The notes below the pieces were generated by a model, which made no database searches, was not told where the DNA came from, and saw only the letters and a list, made by a program, of their open reading frames with translations. From the NCBI GenBank assembly GCA_034667405.1, contig JAXDJX010000010.1, forward strand, positions 1-30,520: a stretch of 30,520 nt of DNA, given 5' to 3'. Source of the DNA: JANXVR01 sp034667405 (GTDB lineage Bacteria; Actinomycetota; UBA4738; HRBIN12). Below are positions 1 to 9,293 of this stretch, piece by piece. The position numbers and the translations under genes were made by a program. Position 1 is the first letter of the stretch, and each line of letters begins with the position of its first letter.

Positions 1-20
1 AAAGCGACGTTCCTCCCGAG

Positions 21-26
21 TAGACT
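21..26 (+). promoter_or_regulatory. Putative -10 box of purA
   Basis: TAGACT lies 9 nt before the purA ATG with no Shine-Dalgarno between, the layout expected for a leaderless or near-leaderless actinobacterial transcript. The -35 region would fall at or beyond the window edge and cannot be judged. Confidence 0.45.
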
Positions 27-35
27 GACGCCCTC

Positions 36-1310
36 ATGCCAGCCTCCATCGTGCCCGGGACCCAGTGGGGAGACGAGGGAAAGGGCAAGGCGGTCGACTA
101 CCTCGCGGACCGGATGGATTTCGTGGTTCGCTACCAGGGCGGTAACAACGCCGGCCACACGGTGATCGCCGAGGGACGCCTGCTGAAGCTCCAACTCATC
201 CCCTCGGGCATCCTCTACGACCACATCACGTCCGTGATCGCCGACGGCGTCGTGGTGGATCCCCGCCACCTCCTCAAAGAGATGCGGGAACTCACCGAGA
301 TCGGCGTCGACGTGAGCCGCCTCAAGGTGAGCGGCAACGCGCACCTGATCATGCCCTACCACCTGGAACTCGAGAAGGTCACCGAACGGTTCCTCGGGAA
401 GAACGCGCTCGGCACTACGAAGAAGGGGATCGGGCCCGCCTACGCGGACAAGGCTGCACGGATCGGCATCCGCGTGCAGGACCTGTTCGATCCGAAGATC
501 TTCCGCGCCAAGTTGGAGATCGTGCTTCGGGAGAAGAACCTGGTGCTGACGAAGATCTATAACCGTCTCCCGTTGGATGCAGAACGCATCGTCGAGGAGT
601 ACATGGACCTTGCGTCCGAGCTGCAACCCCACGTCACTGACACCGCGAAGCTATTGGACGACGGCCTCCGCATGGGCAAGCAGGTCATGCTCGAGGGTGC
701 GCAGGGAACCCTCCTGGATCTCGACAAAGGCACGTATCCATTCGTGACCTCGTCGAACCCCGTGGCCGGATACGCGCTCGCCTCGGCCGGCATCGGGCCC
801 AAGCACGTGGACCGGGTCATCGGCATCGTGAAGGCCTACGTCACCCGCGTCGGCGCGGGACCGTTCCCCACCGAGGACCTGGGAGACATCGGCGAGCGGT
901 TGGGGGTACGGGGCAAGGAATTCGGGACCGTCACCGGACGCAAGCGGCGATGCGGTTGGTTCGACGCCGCGCTCGGCCGCTACGCGTCCCGCATCAACGG
1001 CCTCACCGAGCTGTTCGTGACCAAGCTCGATGTCCTGTCTGGGTTCGAGACGGTGAAGATCTGCACGGGGTACGAAGCCGAGGGGCAGACGTTCGATGAT
1101 TTCCCCCCGCACCAATCGCTGTTCCATTCCGCCAGGCCGGTCTATGAGGAACTCGAGGGCTGGGACGAGGAGATCGACGAAGCACAGACGTTCGAAGATC
1201 TCCCGAAGCAGGCGCGCGATTACGTGAGGCGGATGGAAGAGCTGGTCGGTGTACCGGCGAGCGTCGTGTCGGTGGGACCCGCCCGGGAACAGAGCCTGCC
1301 CGTCGGATGA
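36..1310 (+). CDS. purA: Adenylosuccinate synthetase
   Basis: Converts IMP, aspartate and GTP to adenylosuccinate, the first step from IMP towards AMP, in the cytosol. The 424-aa product has normal family length. Near the N terminus it shows the GTP-binding loop WGDEGKGK (about residues 11-18) and the IMP/Mg region QGGNNAGHT (about 34-42); the GTTKKGIGPAYADK segment and the late TGRKRRCGW region are also typical. The ATG at 36 gives the right N terminus and sits just after a -10-like box. Its stop overlaps the purD start (ATGA), which indicates translational coupling. It is the first gene of the pur cluster visible in the window. Confidence 0.97.
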   Translation: MPASIVPGTQWGDEGKGKAVDYLADRMDFVVRYQGGNNAGHTVIAEGRLLKLQLIPSGILYDHITSVIADGVVVDPRHLLKEMRELTEIGVDVSRLKVSGNAHLIMPYHLELEKVTERFLGKNALGTTKKGIGPAYADKAARIGIRVQDLFDPKIFRAKLEIVLREKNLVLTKIYNRLPLDAERIVEEYMDLASELQPHVTDTAKLLDDGLRMGKQVMLEGAQGTLLDLDKGTYPFVTSSNPVAGYALASAGIGPKHVDRVIGIVKAYVTRVGAGPFPTEDLGDIGERLGVRGKEFGTVTGRKRRCGWFDAALGRYASRINGLTELFVTKLDVLSGFETVKICTGYEAEGQTFDDFPPHQSLFHSARPVYEELEGWDEEIDEAQTFEDLPKQARDYVRRMEELVGVPASVVSVGPAREQSLPVG

Positions 1311-2587
1311 AGGTTCTGGTCGTCGGCGGCGGCGGCCGAGAACATGCACTCATCTGGGGTCTGGCGCGCAGCGCGTCGGTGGGTTCGCTCGATGCCGCTC
1401 CGGGGAACGCGGGCATCGCGCAACTCGCCACCTGTCATGGCCTGGGAACCGGCGATATCGACGGCATCCTGGCTCTCGTCGAGGACCTCGACGCCGATCT
1501 CACGGTCATCGGTCCCGAGGCCCCGTTGGTCGCCGGCCTGGCGGACGCCCTCACCGAACGCGGACGAACGGTGTTCGGGCCGTCTGCCTCCGCCGCGCGC
1601 ATCGAGGGATCGAAGGCCTTCGCCAAGGACATCCTCTACAAGGAGCACATCCCCACGGCACTCGGGGGGTCGTTCACAGAGCCGGAGCCGGCGATCGCGT
1701 TCCTGGATACGGAGTTGCAGGGCCGCGGAGTGATCAAGGCCGACGGGCTGGCGGCGGGCAAGGGCGTGGTGGTCGCCCACGATCGCGATTCGGCGGTCGA
1801 GGCCATCGAGGGGTGTCTCCTGGATGGGGCCTTCGGGAGCGCGGGGTCCACGGTTGTGGTCGAAGAGCTGCTCGAGGGACCCGAGATCAGCGCCTTCGCC
1901 TTGGTGGACGGCGAGACCGTGGTGCCGCTCGGCCTCAGTCAGGACCACAAGCGGATCGGGGACGGGGACACGGGACCCAACACCGGGGGGATGGGAGCCT
2001 ACGCCCCGCTGCCGTTCGTGGATCCGGCCTTGGAGGCGAGGATCTGGGAGGAGATGGTTCGGCCGGCCGCCCGGCGCATGGTGCAGGAGGGAGCAGCATT
2101 CCGCGGCCTTCTCTTCACCGGCCTGATGCTGACCCAGGACGGTCCGAAGGTTCTGGAATTCAACGCCCGCTTCGGCGATCCCGAGACGGCGGTGGTGATC
2201 CCACGCTTGGACGGGGACCTCGCCGAGCTCTTGCTGTCCACCGCACGCGGCGAACTCTCGAAGGTCACGGCCCCAGGGTTCCGTCCCGGCGCAGCGCTCA
2301 CGGTCGTCCTGGCCAGCGGTGGGTACCCGGGGCCCTACGCCACCGGCGCACCGATCGACGGATTGCCCGAAGCGGATGCGGTGGAGGGCGTCACGGTATT
2401 CCACGCGGGCACCGCAGACCGGGACGATAGAGTGGTGACGGCGGGAGGCCGGGTGCTTTCGGTGACCGCGTTGGGCGACTCGCTCACGCAGGCACGCGAC
2501 CGCGCCTACCGCGCAGCTTCGCTGATCCGGTTCGACGGGATGCAGTACCGACACGACATCGCAGCCGCTGCGGCGGAAGGGGACTGA
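1307..2587 (+). CDS. purD: Phosphoribosylamine-glycine ligase (GAR synthetase)
   Basis: Catalyses the ATP-dependent ligation of glycine to 5-phosphoribosylamine, the second step of de novo purine synthesis. The 426-aa protein has the ATP-grasp architecture: N-terminal GGGGREHAL (about residues 7-15), a central segment with IKADGLAAGKGVVVA (about 144-158), a Mg-binding region around LEFNARFGDPE, and the C-terminal rudimentary-hybrid domain. The start overlaps the purA stop by 4 nt, and the stop shares one base with the purE start (TGATG), so the three genes are tightly coupled. Nothing appears truncated. Confidence 0.97.
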   Translation: MKVLVVGGGGREHALIWGLARSASVGSLDAAPGNAGIAQLATCHGLGTGDIDGILALVEDLDADLTVIGPEAPLVAGLADALTERGRTVFGPSASAARIEGSKAFAKDILYKEHIPTALGGSFTEPEPAIAFLDTELQGRGVIKADGLAAGKGVVVAHDRDSAVEAIEGCLLDGAFGSAGSTVVVEELLEGPEISAFALVDGETVVPLGLSQDHKRIGDGDTGPNTGGMGAYAPLPFVDPALEARIWEEMVRPAARRMVQEGAAFRGLLFTGLMLTQDGPKVLEFNARFGDPETAVVIPRLDGDLAELLLSTARGELSKVTAPGFRPGAALTVVLASGGYPGPYATGAPIDGLPEADAVEGVTVFHAGTADRDDRVVTAGGRVLSVTALGDSLTQARDRAYRAASLIRFDGMQYRHDIAAAAAEGD

Positions 2588-3063
2588 TGACAGACGAGAC
2601 ACCGAAGGTGGGGGTGTTGGCGGCATCGCCGGCCGAGTTGCCGATCATGCGCCAAGCCGGATTGATCCTCGAGAAGTTCGGGATCCCCCACGAGGTGCGG
2701 GTCATGTCGTCCTCGCGGAACCCCGACCTCGTAGACGAATACGCCAGGACCGCGTTCGAACGGGGACTGCGCGTGGTCATCTGCTCGACGGGACTCTCCG
2801 GGCACCTGGCGGCGGCCGTTGCGGCGCGGACCATCATCCCGGTCATCGGTGTGCCCATCGCCACTGCGCCACAGATGGTGGGCAACGAAGCGCTCGCCAT
2901 CACGGCGCAGATGCCCACCGGAGTGCCCATCGCGACCGTCGGTGTGGATTCCTCGGTGAATGCCGCGGTCTTGGCCGCGCAGATCATCGCGACGAGTGAC
3001 CCGGAGGTCACTCAGACGCTTTGGCAGTTCAAGGACGACATGGCGGAGGGCCTGAAGCTGTGA
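2587..3063 (+). CDS. purE: PurE-like AIR carboxylase/mutase with atypical active site
   Basis: Position in the cluster, the 158-aa length and the fold signature (VIGVPIATAP, AQMPTGVPIATVGV near residues 87-120) place this in the PurE family, which makes CAIR from AIR/N5-CAIR. The active site is unusual. The family motif GSxSD reads ASPAE at residues 13-17, and the SAHRTP motif, whose His (E. coli His45) is the known acid/base residue, reads SSSRNP at 41-46, putting Ser43 at the His position. The second loop GGAAHLPG reads GLSGHLAA and keeps its His (about 73). No purK neighbour is present. It may be a divergent functional PurE or a protein with an altered role; the genomic slot argues for purine synthesis. 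Confidence 0.8.
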   Translation: MTDETPKVGVLAASPAELPIMRQAGLILEKFGIPHEVRVMSSSRNPDLVDEYARTAFERGLRVVICSTGLSGHLAAAVAARTIIPVIGVPIATAPQMVGNEALAITAQMPTGVPIATVGVDSSVNAAVLAAQIIATSDPEVTQTLWQFKDDMAEGLKL

Positions 3064-3091
3064 CCATGAGCGTTGGGGAGGCAGGTTCGGC

Positions 3092-4402
3092 ATGATCCCG
3101 CGCTACAGCCTTCCGGAGATGGCGGCGGTCTGGTCGGACCAGTCGCGCCTGGAGCATTGGCTCCAGATCGAGCTACTAGCGGTTGAGGCGTGGGCCGAAC
3201 TCGGCAAGATCCCGGCGGACGACGCCGTGGCGAGCCGCGCGCGCGCCTCGTTCACCGTCGAAGCAGTGCTGGAGCGCGAAGCCGTCACACGTCATGACAT
3301 CGCGGCCTTCGTCGATGTGGTGGCCGCCTCGATCGGCCCCGAGGGTCGGTGGATCCATTTCGGGATGACGTCGTCGGACGTGCTGGACACCGGGTTCGCG
3401 CTGCAGCTTCGCGACGCGGCCGATCAGCTCCTGGCGCGGGTGGAGACCCTCCTTTCGGTGGTTAAGCGCCGGGCCTTGGAGTTCCGGGACACCCCGTGCA
3501 TGGGTCGCTCGCACGGTATCCACGCGGAGCCGACGTCGTTCGGCCACAAGCTCGCCGTGTGGGCGTTCGAACTCGATCGTGACCGCGAACGACTGCGCCG
3601 CGCGCGCGAAACGGTGAGCGTCGGCGCCATCAGTGGGGTGGTGGGCTCCTACGCAGCGGTTGATCCTCGCGTTGAGGAACTGGTCTGCGCGCAGCTCGGG
3701 TTGCGTTCCGCCGAGGCCTCGACGCAGATCATCCAACGCGATCGGCATGCCGAGTACATGACCGCGATGGCGATCACCGCTTCCACGTTGGACAAGATGG
3801 CGACCGAGATCCGGAACCTGGCGCGGACGGAGCTGCGCGAGGTGCAGGAGCCGTTCGCGGTAGGTCAGAAGGGCTCTTCGGCGATGCCGCACAAGCGGAA
3901 TCCTGTGGTGTGCGAACGCGTGAGCGGACTGGCGCGGGTCGTCCGAGGACACGCGCAGGCAGCGCTCGAGAACGTCACCCTGTGGCACGAACGGGACATC
4001 TCGCATTCCTCCGCGGAGCGGATGATCTTCCCCGACGCCACCGGACTACTGGACTTCATGCTCGCGGAGATGGCGTGGGTGATGGACGGCCTCATCGTGT
4101 TCCCCGAGCGGATGGCGGAGCACGTGCACTCACTGGGCGGGATCGCGTTCAGTCAATCCGTCCTGCTGGCCTTGGTGGATGCCGGGTTGTCCCGTGACGA
4201 GGCATACCGGGTGGTGCAGCGCGCGGCGTCAGCAGCGTGGGACCAGGAAGAATCCTTCAAGGACGTCATCACCGCAGATCCCGAGGTTGATCGCGCGTTG
4301 GAACCCGCGGCCCTCGACGCGCTCTTCGATCCGCAACGCTTCCTGCAGAACCTGGGAGGCGTCTTCGACAAGCTCGAGAAGCTTCCGGTCGAGGGCGCCT
4401 AG
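3092..4402 (+). CDS. purB: Adenylosuccinate lyase
   Basis: Acts twice in purine synthesis, cleaving SAICAR to AICAR and adenylosuccinate to AMP, each time releasing fumarate. The 436-aa product carries the superfamily signature GSSAMPHKRNP (about residues 261-271) containing the flexible catalytic loop, the HFGMTSSDVLDT motif near residue 90 and the GRSHGIHAEPTSFG segment near 140. The start is supported by GGGGAGG at 3075-3081, about 10 nt upstream. A 28-nt gap separates it from purE, the loosest junction of this block, and purC begins directly after its stop codon. Confidence 0.97.
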   Translation: MIPRYSLPEMAAVWSDQSRLEHWLQIELLAVEAWAELGKIPADDAVASRARASFTVEAVLEREAVTRHDIAAFVDVVAASIGPEGRWIHFGMTSSDVLDTGFALQLRDAADQLLARVETLLSVVKRRALEFRDTPCMGRSHGIHAEPTSFGHKLAVWAFELDRDRERLRRARETVSVGAISGVVGSYAAVDPRVEELVCAQLGLRSAEASTQIIQRDRHAEYMTAMAITASTLDKMATEIRNLARTELREVQEPFAVGQKGSSAMPHKRNPVVCERVSGLARVVRGHAQAALENVTLWHERDISHSSAERMIFPDATGLLDFMLAEMAWVMDGLIVFPERMAEHVHSLGGIAFSQSVLLALVDAGLSRDEAYRVVQRAASAAWDQEESFKDVITADPEVDRALEPAALDALFDPQRFLQNLGGVFDKLEKLPVEGA

Positions 4403-5299
4403 GTGGGGACCACGGAGGGACTGCACGCCCGCGGGAAGGTCCGCGACATCTATGAGGCGGGGCCCGATCGGCTCCTCTTGGTGGCCTCGGATCGGATCAG
4501 CGCGTTCGACGTGGTGCTGCCGACGCTGGTCCCGGACAAGGGCCGTGTCCTGACCGCATTCAGTTCGTTCTGGTTCGATCGAACCCGCGATCTCATCGGC
4601 AACCATGTGATCACGTCGGACCGGGGAACGTTCCCGGAACCCTTCAGCCGGGATACGGAACTCTCCGGGCGGGCGATGTTGGTCAAGCGGGCGGATGTCA
4701 TCCCGGTGGAGTGCGTCGCCCGTGGCTACCTGGCGGGCTCGGGCTGGACGCAATACAGGGACACGGGCGCGGTGTGCGGGGTTCCGCTTCCCGCCGGGCT
4801 CCAGGAATCGTCGCAGCTGCCCGAGCCCATCTTCACTCCCACCACGAAAGCCGCGGAAGGACACGACATGCCGATGACGCCGGACGAGTGCGTCGACCTG
4901 GTGGGCCGAGGCCTCACGGAGCGGCTGCGCGAACTGACGGTCGGTATCTACGAGCGGATCGCAGCCATGTCGCTCGACCGTGGCGTCATCGTCGCGGATA
5001 CGAAGTTCGAATTCGGCTTCAACGACGGTGAACTGATCCTGATCGACGAAGTGGGCACGCCGGACTCGTCCCGCTTCTGGCCGGCGGACGTGTATGCGCC
5101 CGGCCGCGCGCAACCGAGTTTCGACAAGCAGTACGTTCGCGACTGGCTGGATACCAGTGGCTGGGACCGAGAGCCGCCTCCACCGGCATTGCCCGACGAC
5201 GTCGTGGCTCGCACCTCCCAGAAGTACATCGAGGCCTACGAACGCGTCACCGGTGAGCCGTTCGATCAGTACCGTCAGCGGATGGGTGTGGCTGGATGA
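4403..5299 (+). CDS. purC: Phosphoribosylaminoimidazole-succinocarboxamide synthase (SAICAR synthetase)
   Basis: Joins aspartate to CAIR using ATP. The 298-aa protein shows the family pattern: an N-terminal GKVRDIY nucleotide-binding strand-loop (about residues 11-17), SDRISAFDVVLP (about 29-40), VECVARGYLAGSGW (about 101-114), and DTKFEFGF and IDEVGTPDSSRFWP towards the C terminus, where the magnesium and substrate ligands lie. It starts with GTG immediately after the purB stop (no gap), so translation probably depends on coupling. Its TGA overlaps the purS ATG by 4 nt. Confidence 0.96.
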   Translation: MGTTEGLHARGKVRDIYEAGPDRLLLVASDRISAFDVVLPTLVPDKGRVLTAFSSFWFDRTRDLIGNHVITSDRGTFPEPFSRDTELSGRAMLVKRADVIPVECVARGYLAGSGWTQYRDTGAVCGVPLPAGLQESSQLPEPIFTPTTKAAEGHDMPMTPDECVDLVGRGLTERLRELTVGIYERIAAMSLDRGVIVADTKFEFGFNDGELILIDEVGTPDSSRFWPADVYAPGRAQPSFDKQYVRDWLDTSGWDREPPPPALPDDVVARTSQKYIEAYERVTGEPFDQYRQRMGVAG

Positions 5300-5550
5300 C
5301 GTTCACGTTCGAGGTGTTGGTGACGCTGAAAGCTGGTCTCGCCGACCCGGCGGGTAAGGCGGTGGAGGCTGCGCTCCCGACGATGGGCTGGACCACCGTC
5401 CACGACGTCCATGTGGGCAAGCACATCAAGCTGACCGTCGAGGGTCCCGACGAAACGGCAGCGCGCGCGCAGGTCGAGGAGATCGCGCAGCGCCTGCTTT
5501 CGAACCCCGTGATCGAAAACTACCGCGTGCTCGACCAGCCGGAGGCGTGA
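5296..5550 (+). CDS. purS: Phosphoribosylformylglycinamidine synthase subunit PurS
   Basis: Small subunit of the three-part FGAM synthetase (PurS-PurQ-PurL) found in Gram-positives and archaea. The 84-aa length is typical. The pattern is characteristic: an N-terminal strand (FEVLVTLKAGLADPAGKAVE), a central GW-V--V-VGK-I-L segment (about residues 33-50), and a C-terminal helix ending in LLSNPVIENYRV. It probably helps deliver ammonia from PurQ to PurL. It overlaps purC by 4 nt and is followed one base later by purQ. Confidence 0.95.
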   Translation: MTFTFEVLVTLKAGLADPAGKAVEAALPTMGWTTVHDVHVGKHIKLTVEGPDETAARAQVEEIAQRLLSNPVIENYRVLDQPEA

Positions 5551-5551
5551 G

Positions 5552-6268
5552 GTGGTCTCCACCGGCGCCCGGGTGGGCGTGGTCACGTTCCCCGGTTCGC
5601 TGGATGACCGCGATGCCCTCGATGCGGTGACCTTCATGGGGGGGACGGGCGTCGCGCTCTGGCACGCCTCGCACGATCTGGAGGGTGTCGACGCCGTGAT
5701 CCTCCCGGGCGGGTTCAGCTACGGCGACTACCTGCGGTGCGGAGCCATCGCCGGCAAGGCCGCCATCATGCAGGAGATCAGAGCGTTCGCCGAACGCGGT
5801 GGTCCCGTGCTCGGCATCTGCAACGGCTTCCAGATCCTCTGCGAATCGGGATTGCTTCCCGGCGCCCTCATCCGGAACCGCTCGTTGCAGTTCATCTGCA
5901 AAGACGTCTGGCTGCGGGTGGAGAGCTCGCAGACGGCCGTCACCGCGGGCATGGAACCGGGAGAGACCATCGAGGTGCCGATCAAGCACGGCGAAGGGCA
6001 GTTCGTCGCCACCGCCGAGCAGCTCGAGCAGATCGAAGGAGAGGGCCGTGTGGTGTTCAGGTACGCCACGTCGGCCGGCCTGGTGGACGAGACCTCGAAC
6101 CCGAACGGAAGCATCGGGAACATCGCCGGCGTCCGCAACGACCGCGGAAACGTGATCGGGCTCATGCCCCATCCCGAGCACGCCGTGGACCCCGACGTGG
6201 GCCCCACGGGGGGACAAGGGATGTTCGCATCGCTGCTTGCGACCGCGTTGGAAGGCGCCCTTCGATGA
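5552..6268 (+). CDS. purQ: Phosphoribosylformylglycinamidine synthase, glutamine amidotransferase subunit PurQ
   Basis: Class I glutamine amidotransferase that produces ammonia for FGAM synthesis. In 238 aa it shows the oxyanion region LPGGFSYGDYLRCG (about residues 50-63), the nucleophile in LGICNGFQIL (Cys near residue 90) and the catalytic His-x-Glu in PHPEHAVD near the C terminus. The GTG at 5552 is chosen because GGAGG at 5541-5545 lies 6 nt upstream and it yields the expected N terminus. The stop overlaps the purL ATG (ATGA). Confidence 0.95.
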   Translation: MVSTGARVGVVTFPGSLDDRDALDAVTFMGGTGVALWHASHDLEGVDAVILPGGFSYGDYLRCGAIAGKAAIMQEIRAFAERGGPVLGICNGFQILCESGLLPGALIRNRSLQFICKDVWLRVESSQTAVTAGMEPGETIEVPIKHGEGQFVATAEQLEQIEGEGRVVFRYATSAGLVDETSNPNGSIGNIAGVRNDRGNVIGLMPHPEHAVDPDVGPTGGQGMFASLLATALEGALR

Positions 6269-8493
6269 CGCCGCCGGAGGTCGGAACCGCAGCCTCGCCT
6301 CCGCATCGCCAGCTCGGATTGCAGGACGACGAGTATGAACGGATCGTTGCCACCCTGGGACGGGAGCCCATGCCGGCGGAACTGGCCATGTATGGCGCCA
6401 TGTGGTCCGAACATTGCAGCTATAAGAGCTCGAAGATCTATCTGAAGACGCTGCCGACCGAAGGGGCGGCGGTCTTGGTCGGCCCCGGACAAGATGCAGG
6501 TGCCGTGGACGTCGGTGACGGCGTCGCCGTGGTCTTCAAGATGGAATCGCATTCACACCCCAGCGCCATCGAGCCGTATCAGGGAGCGGCAACCGGCGTC
6601 GGGGGCATCGTTCGGGACATCATCTCGATGGGTGCGCGACCCGTGGCGCTGCTGGATCCACTGATGTTCGGACCGCTGACCGACGCGCGGAACCGCTGGT
6701 TGCTGGACGGCGTGGTCGCAGGGATCGGCGGCTACGGGAACTGCATCGGCGTGCCCACGGTGGGTGGTGAGATCCATTTCGCCGAACCACACAGCGCCAA
6801 CCCCACGGTCGACGTCATGTGTGTGGGGATCGCACAGGCCGACAAACTCGCAACGTCGGCGTCGCTGGTCGCGCACGAAGGATCGTTCATGGTGCTGTAC
6901 GGCGCGAGCACCGGACGCGACGGTATCGGCGGTGTGAGCGTCCTCGCCTCGGCCACGCTCGACGAGTCGTCGCAGGGCTCGCGGCCGGCGGTCCAGATCG
7001 GTGATCCGTTCGCCGAGAAGCTCCTGATCGAAGCCTCGCTCGAACTCATCGAGCAGGGATCGCTGGAAGGGCTGCAGGACCTCGGGGGCGCGGGGATCAC
7101 CTGCGCGGTCAGCGAGTCGGCGGCGCGGGCCGGTATGGGCGCCCGGTTGAACCTCGATGCGGTGCCCCTCCGCCAGTCCGGGATGGAGCCCTTCGAGATC
7201 TTGACCAGTGAATCCCAGGAACGGATGCTCGCCATCGTGAACCCCGCGCAACTCACTGCCGTGCAAGAAGTCTGCACGAAGTGGGGCCTGGATGCGGTGG
7301 TCATCGCCGAACTGGTTCCCGGCGGCATGCTTACGGTCACCCACCGTGGCGAGGTGGTCGCCGACGTTCCCGCCCGATCGCTCACCGACGAGGGACCGGA
7401 GTACGACAGACCACGTGAGGCTCCGGGCACGCATCCGTCGGCCGTCGGAGACGATCCCACCTTCGCGGCGTTCGACGCCGACATCGCCGCCTCGTTCTTC
7501 AGCGTGCTCGGGTCGCCGAACGTCGCGAGCAAGCGATGGATCCATCAGCGATACGACTCTGTGGTGCAGGGGCAGACGGTTGCGGGCGCGGGAAGCGATG
7601 CGGCCGTGGTGCGGGTCCCCGGCACCATGAAAGGACTCGCCCTCGCGACCGATGGCAAGGGGCGTTACGGCTCCCTCGATCCCTACCTCGGATCGGCGCA
7701 CGCCGTCGCAGAGGCTGCCCGCAACGTCGCCGTGACGGGTGCCACGCCGCTCGCCATCACGAACTGTCTGAACTTCGGGAACCCCGAACGGCCGGAGGTC
7801 ATGTGGCAGTTCTCCGAAGCGATCCGGGGGATGGCCGACGCCTGCAAAGCCCTCGGCACACCCGTGACGGGCGGCAACGTGAGCTTCTACAACGAGTCGG
7901 GGGGGAGCGCGATCTGGCCTACGCCGGTGATCGGCATGCTCGGCCTGCTCGCCGACTATCGGATGCGCGTCCTCACCGGGTTCCCACGTGGCGGGCTCGC
8001 CGTCTACCAACTCGGGGAGACCTTCGCCGAACTCGGGGGCGGGGAGTTCGCCGAAGTGGTGCTGGGGGTTGTGGGGGGGAAGCCCCCGGCGGTTGAGTTC
8101 GATCGTGAGGCGGCGTTGATCGCCCTGTTGGTCGAGGCCGCGGGTGAGGATCTGCTGGCATCCGCGCACGATTGCAGCGACGGCGGCATCGCCATCGCTC
8201 TGGCAGAAGCGGCCATCGAGGGCGGGCACGGGTTCGCGGTCACGCTCACGGGCGTCGACCTTCCGCCGCACGTCGCCATGTTCAGCGAATCGGCGTCACG
8301 AGCCGTCGTATCGGTTGAGACGGCCAACGAGCTGCGGCTGCGCGAACTCGCCGCCGCGCGTGGCGTGCCGATCGCCAGGCTGGGGGAGACGGGCGGTCCG
8401 CGTGCCGTGATCGAAGGGATGCTCGACTCCACCGTGGACGAACTCCGCGCCGTCTACGAGGGGGCCTTGCCGGCCCTTCTCGATCCCGCGTGA
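6265..8493 (+). CDS. purL: Phosphoribosylformylglycinamidine synthase subunit PurL (small type)
   Basis: ATP-dependent synthetase subunit that aminates FGAR to FGAM with ammonia from PurQ. The 742-aa length from the ATG at 6265 matches the small PurL form that needs separate PurS and PurQ. Visible motifs are MWSEHCSYKSSK (about residues 44-55, with the catalytic His), ESHSHPSAIEPYQGAATGVGG, the repeat-related DLGGAGI in the first half, and AHDCSDGGIAIALAEAAIEGG in the second half, reflecting the internal duplication of AIRS-like domains. The frame stays open about 530 nt further upstream through purQ, but the ATGA overlap and family length fix the start at 6265. Confidence 0.96.
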   Translation: MTPPEVGTAASPPHRQLGLQDDEYERIVATLGREPMPAELAMYGAMWSEHCSYKSSKIYLKTLPTEGAAVLVGPGQDAGAVDVGDGVAVVFKMESHSHPSAIEPYQGAATGVGGIVRDIISMGARPVALLDPLMFGPLTDARNRWLLDGVVAGIGGYGNCIGVPTVGGEIHFAEPHSANPTVDVMCVGIAQADKLATSASLVAHEGSFMVLYGASTGRDGIGGVSVLASATLDESSQGSRPAVQIGDPFAEKLLIEASLELIEQGSLEGLQDLGGAGITCAVSESAARAGMGARLNLDAVPLRQSGMEPFEILTSESQERMLAIVNPAQLTAVQEVCTKWGLDAVVIAELVPGGMLTVTHRGEVVADVPARSLTDEGPEYDRPREAPGTHPSAVGDDPTFAAFDADIAASFFSVLGSPNVASKRWIHQRYDSVVQGQTVAGAGSDAAVVRVPGTMKGLALATDGKGRYGSLDPYLGSAHAVAEAARNVAVTGATPLAITNCLNFGNPERPEVMWQFSEAIRGMADACKALGTPVTGGNVSFYNESGGSAIWPTPVIGMLGLLADYRMRVLTGFPRGGLAVYQLGETFAELGGGEFAEVVLGVVGGKPPAVEFDREAALIALLVEAAGEDLLASAHDCSDGGIAIALAEAAIEGGHGFAVTLTGVDLPPHVAMFSESASRAVVSVETANELRLRELAAARGVPIARLGETGGPRAVIEGMLDSTVDELRAVYEGALPALLDPA

Positions 8494-8509
8494 TCGCGAC
8501 CCCGCCACG

Positions 8510-9229
8510 ATGATCCGGGCGGTCACGTTCGATTTCTGGGACACGCTGGTGAGCGAGGACTTGGGCACGATGCGTGACCTGCAGATCGATGCATGGACGG
8601 AGGTATTAGCCCGTGCGCAGATCGACGCGCCACGCGAAGAGTTGGTCGAGGCCTTCAACCAGAACTGGCTCCAGTTCGAACAGCATTGGCATGCGAACGA
8701 CGGGCAATGGACGCCCGAGGACTCGACGGACCACATCTGCGATCTCTTGAAGGTTCGGGGCGACGAGATCCGCGACCAACTCGTCGACACCTTTCGGCAG
8801 GTCGGTGAGACCGCGCCGCTCGTGGCTGCCGAAGGAGCGGCCGAGACGCTGGGGGCGCTGAAGGAGGCCGGCGTAGCCATCGGCATCGTCTGCGATGTGG
8901 GCCTCACGAAAGGGGTCACCCTGCGTCACCGCCTCGAGTGGTTCGGGCTCCTGGAGTTCTTCGACGCCTGGGCGTTCAGCGACGAAACAGGCTGGTTCAA
9001 ACCCGCGCCGCAAGCGTTCGCACCGGCCCTTGAAGGACTCGGGATCGAGGACCCGTCCCAGGCAGCCCATATCGGAGATTCCAAACGAACGGACATCGCG
9101 GGAGCGCTCGCGCTGGGCATGACGGCCATCCGATTCACCGGCTTCCACGACCGCGTCGAAGGCGTCGGGCCGGAAGCGCAGCACGTGATCTCGGGCTTCG
9201 AGCAGATCCTGGGATGCCTGGCTCTCTGA
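8510..9229 (+). CDS. HAD-superfamily hydrolase
   Basis: A 239-aa member of the haloacid dehalogenase superfamily, probably a small-molecule phosphatase; the substrate cannot be told. Motif I is FDFWDTLV (residues 8-15): the first Asp is present, but the position of the usual second Asp is Trp, a variation seen in some HAD subfamilies. Motif III is the Lys in GWFKPAPQAF, and motif IV is HIGDSKRTDIAGA with acidic metal ligands. A helical cap occupies about residues 20-100. It follows purL by 16 nt and is probably co-transcribed, which could suggest nucleotide or phosphosugar housekeeping, but that is inference. Confidence 0.85.
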   Translation: MIRAVTFDFWDTLVSEDLGTMRDLQIDAWTEVLARAQIDAPREELVEAFNQNWLQFEQHWHANDGQWTPEDSTDHICDLLKVRGDEIRDQLVDTFRQVGETAPLVAAEGAAETLGALKEAGVAIGIVCDVGLTKGVTLRHRLEWFGLLEFFDAWAFSDETGWFKPAPQAFAPALEGLGIEDPSQAAHIGDSKRTDIAGALALGMTAIRFTGFHDRVEGVGPEAQHVISGFEQILGCLAL

Positions 9230-9293
9230 GCCGCGACTTCACATATCCGCGCGCCGTCGCGTTATTCACCCGTAGGCGGACGAAGGGGGAGAT

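Noticed and set aside
6553..8271. Open frame of 572 codons on the minus strand opposite purL
   Set aside because: It mirrors purL and its product is Arg/His/Gly-rich without family motifs, the usual artefact of GC-rich coding DNA.
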